Assembly: GCA_016169945.1 (NCBI GenBank) | Contig: JADLSH010000279.1 | Coordinates: 620,001 to 684,000, forward strand | Reading direction: 5' to 3' | Origin: Trachythela sp. YZ-2020 | Lineage: Eukaryota > Cnidaria > Anthozoa > Malacalcyonacea > Clavulariidae | Length of the DNA: 64,000 nucleotides | Part shown: positions 34,001 to 46,000 of the stretch, in pieces | Layout of the letters: the number at the start of each line of letters is the position of its first letter | How positions within the stretch are numbered: the first letter of the stretch is position 1 | The notes under the pieces: generated by a model | What the model was told of the DNA's origin: nothing | What the model saw: the letters and a program-made list of their open reading frames with translations, nothing else | The model's database searches: none | Made by a program: the position numbers and the translations under genes

Positions 34001-37000
34001 TCTATGTCTATCAAGTCCGGTACGATAAGTTTTGGAAGCTAGCAAGGGAAGAGTACATCAAAAACGATATTTGGCCCTTCGTCGAGATGCCTTACCGACC
34101 GGACGAATCTGGACGTAGCAAGAACGAGAAATCTGGACGTACCCAGTACGTCTATAAGAATAAACCTTCAACCACTTCCACTAAAACAAGTACCACTACC
34201 ATTGGCACACAACTTCCAATGCTTCGAAGATTTATTCTCAAACATGGAAATAAAACTTTTAAGGATGTGGACAAAAAGTCGCTAAATGAAACATTTTAAA
34301 TCTTGAGAGCTTTCCAAAAATGACGTAATAATATTAAATTATATAATGACGTAATCATATCATATTGTAATGACGTAATAATATCAGAGTGTAATGACGA
34401 AATTATATCAGACTGTAATGACGTAGTTATATCAGATTGTAATGACGTAATAATATTAAATTGTAGACGCTATTTATTGATCACAATAATCACTATTGTA
34501 AACGTATGTGTGTAATCTATATGTACATGTTTAATGTACATACCTTACCATAGTGTAATATACCATTCTATAAATGTTTGTAATAAATTATTTTATTGTT
34601 TGTTTGTTTGTTTGTTTGTTTGAAGAATATCATGTTGTTACAGTTATTTTATTGTTACGGTCTATTCTGACTAATTTATCACCTAATGACTTGGTGGCAC
34701 TGTGGTTGGCTCATGTGCTTGTCACCTCTGAGACCAGGGTTTGATTCCAACAGTATATGCATATAATTTCGCCTCATTCGAATGCAAGAAGAGTGCTTCA
34801 AGGTAGTTTGTATTACCAAATACCGGGGGTTTTACCTGGATAAATTTCCAGTCTGGAGTTCCAGTGTAGGAAGCGATTAATTCTTGAAAGATTGAGGACT
34901 GACTAATTACCTGAAAAATATAAAAAAGAATTTCGACGTTTCGAGCGAAGGCCCTTCGTCTGAACCTTGGTAGCTACTGTAGATCCTCAATCAGGTTCTT
35001 CATGTAGTAACACGTGACCAGTATGGAATGGCCCTTAATGGATCACAAGGGACAACTGTTCGGACAGAATTGATAGTGTTATCCAGTATAAATAAAGTTA
35101 TTTGATTAAGGTTTCCTCCTGAACTATGTCCTGAAGTAGCACTGAATTGATATAAGGGGCGACCCTTACTATACCTCACGGAGAACACTTTAGAACCGAC
35201 AGACCTATCCAGTGTAAATATGGTTCGCCGTTTGATTTAGTATAACTTAAAAACTAAAAGAGCTATTACACTCGAACAAGGTTCTGTCTAACTTAAATTT
35301 TTATATACACCGTGTGCATTTTCATGCAATATTGACCGAGATAGCTGCGTTTAAACTTGAGTAAACATTTTGGAACTGTCGAGAATTAGCTAAAAGTTAG
35401 AAATGCTTCTTGAAGGGATATGCTCTTTTATTCTAACATTTGGATAACATTATCATGATATGTGGGGTGACGTTATGGAAGATCTTATCAGATTCCTATT
35501 GTCTCTAACACCGTTTAACAAATTTTAGCGACTGATGCTAAATTATTTCACGACCCACAGAATGAGGTCTGCCAATGTTACTATAGTCCTATAATAGTGC
35601 TTAACGAGTGCGGCGTTTTTTGATGCCACACCCACACCCCCCCCCCCTATGCTCCCTGATTAATGTTGGTTCTTTGGCCATAGGAATGATGTCACGGTCT
35701 GATAAGTTGACGGGTTATTGTAGATGGATATTTCCAACGACCTTTTTCGACTTAGCCAGGAACAGTTGCGAGAAGTGCAACTATAGATCCTCTGGTAGGA
35801 ATCGCACCTGCGGCGCTGCGATTCCGGTGCAGCGCTCTCTGAGCTACAGAGTTGAACGGCCAAGAGCTAACCACAAGTTCATGTATATATATACTATAGG
35901 ACTATACGTTAATGCCAGTGTGAGTTATAAGAGTAAATATTGTAATGTTGAAAGGTTTTTGAAGATGGAAATTTCGAACGAAAATAATATGCACAGATAT
36001 TAAAGAGAATAATCCCATGTTGAAGAGTAAGGATTCCTCCTATTCAATGTGTAGGCTCTTTGAAAAACTCCTACTACATTGTACCGGTATACAACGATAT
36101 TCTACAACGTTCCACCAGCTTATCTTTAGATGATCATCTTACGTAATGTTTATCTTTGCAATGTTCATATTGCTATCTCATTTATCAGTAAGAATCAATG
36201 TCCCACAAGTAAATGAGATCATTTAGTATTGTATTTAAGACTGTACTGTTTCATGCTAGGGAACTTCGAACAGTCAGTCTAACTGAACCTTACTTTTGAA
36301 TAAGCAAGCAATCGTCGCTTGGTGTTGTATTTAAAGACTGTACTATAGTTTCAGCTTTGAAATATTCAAGTTCACCAGTCACTCCAACTGCCAAGATTGT
36401 CAACTCAAGATGAAAATCACACTGTTGTCAATCCTGGCATGTTTATTTGTTCTGACCATGATGGAAACGAATTCAACAGCTCGAAAGGATCAATTTCCAC
36501 GACACCACGGGCATGTAAAAGCATCCACGGGAACACTAGTAGGGGAACCTGAGCAGGAAACGAATTCCACTGCTCGAAGGGACCAATTTCCACGACATCA
36601 CACACGTCTTAACTCATCCACGGAGATACTAGGTCCAGAGCCTGATCTGGAAACAAATTCCAGAGCTCAAAGGCACCAATTTCCTCAACACTACGAACAT
36701 GTAAACTCATCCACGGAAAACACTGGTACAACACTAGTACAAAGACCTGGTTCGGAAACGAATTTGACAACTCGAAAGCACGCATTTCCGCGACACCACG
36801 GACATTTTAACGCGTCCACGAAGGTACTACCAGGGGGACTTGAGCAGGAAACGAATTCCACTGCTCCAAGGCACCAATTTCCACGATATCGCAGGCATGT
36901 CAACACATCCACGGAGGCGGGAACAAATTCCAGAGCTCGAAGACACATATTTCCACGACACCACAGGCATGTCAAGGCATCGACGGACACGTTAGTTCAA

Positions 37001-40000
37001 GAACCTCGTCTGAAAATGAATTCCACAGCTAGAAGGCAGGAATTTCCACGACGCCGCGGACACGTAAACGCATCCACGGGGCCACTAGCAGAAGAACTTG
37101 AGCAGGAAACGAATTCCACTGCTCGAAGGCACACATTTCCACGACACCACGGACATGTAAACGCATCCACAAGAGCGCTAGTGTCCGAGCCTAATGAGGA
37201 CGAGCCCAGCGAATTCTCATTCTATTTGTACGGTAAAGGTCTTTTTGAACTTATAAAGAGCAGCCTTCAAGAAAACGAAAGGAATGGGCAGTTTGGTTTC
37301 ATAATGATGGCGCCCGAGGAAGATTTAGAATTCGTAGTACCAAATGAAGAGGTCTATAACGCCCTGGCTTCAAGGGACCTTCCGGAATTAAAAACTGAAG
37401 GTGTATTTCCGAAGGACGCGTACTCGAATCTCGTTATTGGTGGAGTAACGTATAACAAAGTTATGGGCGGCGGAGATGATTTCGAAGCTCACCCGGAGAA
37501 AAAAATTATGCAAGAATTATCCACCATGGATCAGTTTTATACTGATACCTTCGGTTTGGTGTGTCCTTATCTTATTCTTCTTGGGTCCAACTATGATACA
37601 TGTTACGGTACATGCTATGATTCCAATAAATGCGATTACGACAGCGAACGCTGTGCCAACAGTTTCATTCGGGCAAAGTGGGAGTATGTTGACGTAACGG
37701 GCTGTACGGAGACGGAGTGGGTGGTCTATGTCTATCAAGTCAGGTACGGTGGGGTTTGGGACCTAGCAAGGGAAGAGTACATCGAAAACGATATTTGGCC
37801 CTACGTTGAGATGCCTTACCGACCGAAAAAATCTGGACGTAGCAAGAACGAGAAATCTGGACGTACCCAGTACGTGTGGAGGGAAAAACCTTCAACCACT
37901 TCCACTGAAATAAGTACCACTGGCACACCACCCTCTGCTGGGACACAATCTTCAATAGTTCGAAAATTTATTCTCAAACATGGAAATAAAACTTTTGAGG
38001 ATGTGGACAAAAAGTCACTAAATGAAACATTTTAAATCTTGAGAGCTTTCCAAAAATGACGTAATAATGTCAGATTGTAATGACGTAATAATATTAAATT
38101 CTATAATGACGTAATCATATCATATTGTAATGACGTAATAATATCAGAGTGTAATGACGAAATTATATCAGACTGTAATGACGTAGTTATATCAGATTGT
38201 AATGACGTAATAATATTAAATTGTAGACGCTATTTATTGATCACAATAATCACTATTGTAAACGTATGTGTGTAATCTATATGTACATGTTTAATGTACA
38301 TACCTTACCATAGTGTAATATACCATTCTATAAATGTTTGTAATAAATTATTTTATTGTTTGTTTGTTTGTTTGTTTGTTTGAAGAATATCATGTTGTTA
38401 CAGTTATTTTATTGTTACGGTCTATTGTGACTAATTTATCACCTAATGACTTGGTGGCACTGTGGTTGGCTCATGTGCTTGTCACCTGTGTGACCAGTGT
38501 TTGATTCCAACAGTATATGCATATAATTTCGCCTCATTCGAATGCAAGAAGAGTGCTTCAAGGTAGTTTGATATTACAAAATACCGGGATTTTTTTGCGT
38601 AAATTTTGAGTCTGGACTTCCACTGTGGGTAGCGATGAATTCTTGAAAGATTGAGGACTGACTAATTACCTGAATTTCGACGTTTCGGGCGAAGGCCCTT
38701 CCTCTGGACCTTGGTAGCTAGATCCTCAACCTTTAACATTATTTTCTGGGTACTCCAGTTTCTTTATGTAGTAACACTTGACCAACATGGAACTGCCCTT
38801 GCCTAGGTCGGCCAACAGTTTGGACTGACAATGTTATCCAGTATAAATAAAGTTATTAAGGTTTCCTCCTGAAGTAACATTGAATTAATAAGGGACAACC
38901 CGTACTGTACCTCTAAGGAGAGCCGTTCAGAACTGATAGAACTATCCAGTATAAATAAAGTTAGTTTAATTTAATGTATTTAATCTTCTATTTAGTAGTA
39001 CACAAGAATCTCAAGGGAGTCCGCTTTGAATTTAAAGATTATGCGTGTCCCGTGAAACCGAAATATACAACAGATGTATTGGTTACGATGTAAGCATATT
39101 TTTATAAGTATATTTAACACCGGATCAATCAATATGGTCCATACTGGACCCCTAGGGAGAACAGTTTAGAAATGATAGAGCTTTATGAAATAACATGTTT
39201 ACTACGCGAGCTGTGATTGATCAATACCCGTGCAGGATGAGACAATCATACACGGAAAATTTTAGGCGCCTCGCGGGGTTTTTAAAATGTCCGTTGTTTC
39301 TTTGTCGTTATTTTATAAAATAATTACCGAATGGTTTCCGTGCAGGATTGTATGATCCCACACCTGGGATGTTGCTCGACTTTCTGAAAGCTAAAAAATA
39401 CTCGCCTATCGGCTCGTATTTTTTTGCGCTTTCAGAAAGTCTCGCAACATCCCGCGTGTTAGGATCACGCAATCCTGCACGGAAAACCATTCGGTAATCC
39501 TTTAATCCAAGTTATGAGTAAAGTTGGTTATGTAGAAATATACGCGCAGAAAAACAGTGAACATGGCCCGCGTTTCACTCCACCTATATTATCATTCTCA
39601 TACATTTCTTTGTTGCCTTCTGGGCATGTTTAGCAAGAAAAATATAGGCAAAGTAAAACAAGATTCTTTCTCACAATTTCTTTGCGAATATACAATTTAC
39701 ATAACATCGCTCTGGGTCCGAAATTGCAAGTTGCAGCAAAAATTGCCCCGTGTAACATGGCCTTTAGACCTTCATTCCCGACAGATTTTCATTCCTTTCT
39801 TCAGAGTTTTCTGTGGTTTTCTATTGCTGCTTTGTCTTCTGGGCACCATCGTCGATGTGTTTGAATGGAATTCGTGCAGTTCCGGTTTGAAATCTTCACA
39901 CGAGTCAAGTTCTATTAACCATGATCAGACGATAAACAGCATACGTGATGAAGAGATACCATTTCAAGCATCACTTCAACCATATCACAACAGCACAACT

Positions 40001-43000
40001 GATATGAGCGCACCACTTGTATCAGAGCCAGCGAGGATGCCTAGTACATCGAGTAAAAATACTGGAGGTGAGCTCTATATATATATCTGGAGTAAGAACT
40101 TTTGGTGTTCGACCTATGTGAAAAGTGAAGCCAATATGGCGGAAATTGACATCCAAAATCTGGCTTCACTTTTTGGACTCTAGTTCATGCTCCAGATATA
40201 TATGGAGTTCACTGGTTGAGCCATTGATATAGACACCTGGAGCAGACTTGTACCAATGCTGTTTCAACAACTTGTTATCAGGATGTGTTCGCACTGCTTG
40301 TTCGCATCGACTTGTTGACAACTTACTTGCTACAAGGTTGTCGACTCAACAGACTTGTTACAAGTTGTTCCAACAACTTGTTATCGTCCTGCAATTCAAC
40401 AACTTGTTAACAAGTTGTGAGTGACAACCCTGTAGCAACTTGATAAATGACAATATTGTTAAAAGCTTGCTACAAACCCGTTGCGAACACATCTTGTTGT
40501 GAAGATATGAGATCTTTACGTATCTAGCTCATATTTTCGCATTTTTTGCTTTTTAGGAGTATGTATGGATTTCCTTCGCTGCTTTTCTTTGGTTCGTAAT
40601 ACGACAAAAATCCTCAGCACGAACGTACCACCGAAGGTGATCACGTCTATCAATGGTTTGCGTGTTATTAGCATGTTCTGGATTATCCTGGGACATACGT
40701 TTCTGTTCATGTTGACCAGCTCTATAATGGGTGAGTTATGGTAGTAGGATATCTAATAGGGAGCTTTAGCAATGACTACGAGTACGAGATTCGTCATTTT
40801 CGCGCCAAACGCCGTGTTGTTTGTATACACCATCTCGCAAAGTCGTAGTCGTTGGGCTTTTGACTACGAGATTTTTTATAAATCTTTTTATAAATGACGA
40901 ATCTCGTACTCGTAGTCACTGCTAAAGCTTCCTAATAGCACAGAATACTACACAGAAGGTCGTCTCTAGATTGTTTTTGCGTAAGCGCTATTCGTCATGA
41001 TTCGTCACTCAGCAAGTGCCCTAAACAGAAGCAGTCACCCCCCTGGAAACATTAAAAATGGCTATATGTCCAGGGGGTGACTGCTTCTGTTTAGGGCACT
41101 TGCTGAGTGACGAATAGCGCTTACGCAAAAACAATCTAGAGATGACCTTCTGTGTAGTATTCTGTGCTAATAGACAGCTTTAGCAACACAACGCGACGTC
41201 AAAGAGGGCGTGAAAATGGCGTAAAAATGGCGTGATATGCCCATCTATGGATGTGACCACGCCATTTTTACGCCATTTTCACGTCCTCTTTAACGTCGCG
41301 TTGTGTTTGCTAAAACTGTCTAATAGCAGGGATGGATCCAGCTTGATCTGATAGGGCGAGGGGAGGGGGCTGCTGAGTGGGCGCTGGACATCAAGCAAGG
41401 CGCGACCGTCGATCGAGGCAAGGTGTATCATCGCTGAAGACCTCGTGCAGGGTGATGGTGCTGAGCTTGTAACAAAATTTCTGAAAAACAAGGTGGCCAA
41501 GATGGTCAAAGAGGCCTCCAAAGGCCCAGTGTTGTATTTTTGTTTGATAATTGCACTGCCAAGTCCTAATTTTGTATTTGACATGGAAGTTTTTATCCCC
41601 CCACCCTCCCACCTGCACCCTTTTGGCCAAGGCTAGGGGGGGATGCGCACCCCTACTAAATCCATCCCTGTCTAATAGTTATAAGTCATTCATTGGTTAA
41701 ATCAGAAAACTTGAGAAACCTATTTGGTTCAGAGTTCAGAATTGTATAAAGTAAAATATAAAATAAATACAAAAATTATACTCAATAACATGTATGACTG
41801 TTGTACATGAATGACTGTTATCTTATCTTGTCTTTTTCTCAGCAAATCCATTGGACTTGATACAAGATGCCAGTAAATTTTCTATGATGGTTATATCTAA
41901 TGGATTCTTCTCTGTTGACACTTTCTTCTTTTTAAGGTAAGAAAATTATATTGAAAATATCATCATAATTATAATAAATAATAATTATAATATCGATTTT
42001 GTCAAGGTAAACTTGTTAAGGAAGACTTGTTTTTCTGTTCAAATGTTATGTTCAAAATGTTTATTTTTCTAAATTTTTCAAAATATATTTTCCTAATTTT
42101 TTGTTTCGTTTTTATAGTGGTCTGCTTGTAGCCTACACATGCTTTAGAAAATTGGAAAAAAGCGAAGGAAAATTTAACTGGTTCCTGTTCTATTTTCATC
42201 GATATGTAAGGTGGGACTATCATTAAATATTTAACACTGGAAACTTTTATTGAAGTCTTTTCTATGGAAATAATATGGATCGTAGTTGGAAATATAGTAT
42301 GAAAATGAAAATTAGTATGGAAATTATATGGAAATATCATATATTAAATATCAAGATTTTTTTGTGCATCTCGTTCGATAGAACTTAATAGTAGAAGGTG
42401 TTTTGTAGATGGAATATTCGAACGAGCAGTTGCGAAAAATGCAACTTTAATTAGGCCTTCTGGCAGGAATCCGAACCTCGAATCAGACCAGAAGTGAATG
42501 TTTATTAGTGCAACAGAAACAAAATGGTCTCAAACTTTTGTGTTGTATTTATCTTTCAGACTCACTCCATCACTGATGTTTGTAATCTTGTTCTATGTGA
42601 AACTCACACCTTTCCTTGCTAACTCGCCATTATGGACGTCACTGAAAGACGAACATTGTCCCAAGTACTGGTGGACCAATTTAATATACATCAATAACTT
42701 TTATCCGACCGGCTTTAGTGATGAGGTAATTTGTGTCTACTTGCATGGAAATTTACAATGGCATGTTTAGGCCCAGGGAAAACTGGAACACTTTGTTGTG
42801 GAACATTGTTTCCTAGCCGTGGTTTCCACAAAAGAGGGCAAATAGGGAACAATTTTTCCCAAAGCTGAACAAACCAGGAGACATTGTTTCCTAGCCGTGT
42901 TCCCAAAAGATGGGCAAACCAGAAAATATTTATTAGAAACATTTGCCTGTAGAGTAAAACGCTCCAGCAGTGGTGTAACTTAACGCTTGCCCGGGGCAAA

Positions 43001-46000
43001 TGAAAATCATTGCAGGCAAGTAGAACTTTCTTCTTGGTTGCCCGATCGGGCAAGTTGCTTTCTGTTTCAGCTTTGCCAGAAAAAGCTGGCCATCTCTAAG
43101 TTATTATCCTCAAGTACAGTATTAAATGAGGAAAATATAGACCAGTTAACTATTCATTCTGCTAGATGATTTGAAAAATGTAAATACATGAACACGTTTC
43201 GACGGACATTGTGTCTCGACTTAAATTCCACTTCAGTTCTTGAGGAAAATAAAAGAATGGTGTAGATTTGTGTTATATAATGCAAATTGTAGTTATCCAT
43301 CAACATATCATGCTTACTGCAATCATGCATTTGCTTCAAATTGTGTTACTATATGTGAACCAAAGCAGATCTAATGGCAAGTGAATTCTATTCAGGGCAA
43401 CCATTTCTCATGTCCAACTTGCCCTGATCGCAAGTGGTCAAAAAAGTTAAGTTACACCACTGTCCAGTGTAACTTGTTCAGTTGCACCAAATACTGCCTA
43501 TAGCACGAGAAGCATGTCCAGGCATACAAGATGAAGGTTAAAAACTTCGTGCGAATTTGTTGGCAATCCTTGAGCAAGTGTATATTTTCCTACCTTACCA
43601 TAGTGTGTTGGCTGGACCTGGTATTTGGCAAATGATATGCAGTTCTATATCATCTCACCTCTAGTGTTGGTGTTAGCTCACAGGTTTGGAAATTTGTTTT
43701 ATAAACTAGAGCCTAATTTTTAGTAGAGAGAGGTCATTAATGAGGACGCATCTTCTGTCTGACGGATCATACGTCTTATCTATTGAGGTTTGTCGGATCA
43801 AATTCTCCTCTTGACGTATGTGATTTACTGGATTTGCTGACAAGAGTAACGCCTGTAAGAGTAACGCCTGGGAGCGAGCTTTTAGAATACAGGCGTAAGG
43901 CTATTGGCTCATACCTGGCAAAAAGTGTAGTCGTTGCTGTATTGTGTGAAATCGCATACGTCAGGAGCAGAATCAGATCCGACAAATCGGATCTGGTGAA
44001 CTCAGTCTAAAGGTACGTTCACACACAGCGATTTGTCGGGCCGATTTTAGGTTTTGCTGAATGTTAATGACGAATATTTTCAGTTGATGATGTCACTAGA
44101 TGACGTTTGCCACGTATTTTTCAAATATCATTAACGTGCATCTGAAATCAACCCAACAAATCGCAACGTGTGAACGTACCTTAAGTCAATTACAGAAAAT
44201 CTCATGCAGAGGAAGCTCATGCTATAAATTATTTCTTTTCATTTAGATTTGGTCGGCTTGGCTTGCTTGCATCCGCGGGCTCACTTTTCATGGCCAGCAC
44301 CATCGCTCTCGCATCCATCTACGGTTACTATAATATTGATCCGTTAGCTAATTCAAAATGGGGCACATCAGACATATTCAAGTACGTAAATTGCGAATTC
44401 TCGTGAACGTAATAACCTCAGTGCTATAGCAAGTAGTTTTAGTTATACATACATATATACCTAATTATTCAATTTCTACCTTCCTTTTTGCCATTTAGTT
44501 CGGCCAAAGCGGACTTTTCTAAAATGATCTATGACAAGCCCTACTGCAGAATACAGCCATATTTAATCGGGATGATGCTTGGATTCTTCATGCACAAAAG
44601 CTACAGCGGTACAAGGAAACCAAGCTGGGTAAGTGGTTATATCTCAAACGGTCCAATGTAGGCAAGGCATATTTTAACATATTGGCCACTTCTGCAGGCC
44701 CTTTATACATTGGGTCGTTTACAGAGTAAATGCTTTGTCTGTGTTTAACAAAATATTGTTTTTATGGCTTATATAGTTAGGCCCGTTTCAGACGCCGCTC
44801 CACTCATGCGCCGAACTTAATTGTATTAGGTGCGACGTTGGAGCGACACAAGAGCGACAGTGATTCAAACGGCGTACAAAATATAATGTTGTTGACGAGC
44901 GAGGAGCGTATTCGCGCAAAAATAAGTAAACATTATAAAGTGGCTAATCTAATCCTAATAAATTACAGTAAATTTTTATTTAGATTCGGCACATCAGTGG
45001 AGCGGCGTATGAATCAATGTCGCTCTAACGTCGCATAATGCGACAGGCTCTGTCGAACTTCTGCCGAACTTATGTCGCTCCAAATTCTGCCCTAATTCGT
45101 CATTTAAGTTCGGCGCATGAGTGGAGCGGCGTCTAAAACGGGCCTTAGACATTTTTAAAGTTTTAGTTAAAACATTGAAATACTATTTAAAATATGCCCT
45201 GAATGTAGGTGGTATTCCACACGTTCTGACAAAGTCTCCGCTGGAAGCGTCGCAGTGACGAGCACTTGAACTCTCTATATAGGTCGTTGCTGCGATAGCA
45301 TGGTTGGCAGCCATGGCCATTGGCATCACCTTGGTGTACGCACCCCATGACAGCACGCTAAAAGATGGCCGACAGTGGACCAAAGTAGAGAATATCTTTT
45401 ACGGAATGTTTTCAAGAGCCGCTTGGGGCGTGGCACTTGCATGGGTTGTATATGCTTGTCATTATGGTTTTGGAGGTATGTATGGGTGTATAAGCAAACT
45501 CTTTCGATTTACAAATTGGCTCATTTGATGTTTCAAATGCAATGGGCAAGCGATGCTCCATTGCTCTGATATCATTTTACCAATTTGTCCTGATGGCAAT
45601 TGGTCAGAAGTAAGTTAGATTGCGCCACTAGGCACCTTTCGTCTGTGTCTGATACCTGTTTGAACAAATCTTCACATGTTAACAAAAGTATTCTTTTGAC
45701 CGTGAATACAACTGTAGCTCACCAAATTCTGATTCTGTACAGGATATGGCTGACTGAGAACATCACACATCTTGGCTCAATTTCCATATTAACAAACTGA
45801 ATTTTAATACGAACCTAATCTTAATCCTAACTCTAATCCTAAGCTCAACCCTAATCCTAACATTAATCCTAGCCCTTAATCCTAACCCTTAATCCTAACT
45901 CTTAATCCTAACTCTTAATCCCAACCCTTAATCCTAACCCTTAATCCTAACCCTTAATCCTAACCCTTAATCCTAACCTTATCCTTGTAACGTAATTTCG

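Larger units (their letters stand above)
31490..34990. repeat. Duplicated segment around the first deaminase-like gene
   Basis: From AGGACTATACGTTAATGCCA (31499) through the gene to the SINE and GACGTTTCGAGCGAAGG block (~34935), the segment matches 35895-38720, with indels mainly in the repeat region and the 5' flank. Confidence 0.85.
35895..38720. repeat. Duplicated segment around the second deaminase-like gene
   Basis: Second copy of the 31490-34990 segment, same orientation, with conserved 5' flank, coding region, 3' UTR array, polyA site and SINE. Confidence 0.85.

Noticed and set aside
44838..45038. Open frame of 66 codons
   Set aside because: It lies wholly inside the TTA-flanked MITE 44780-45144, with no similarity to a transposase.
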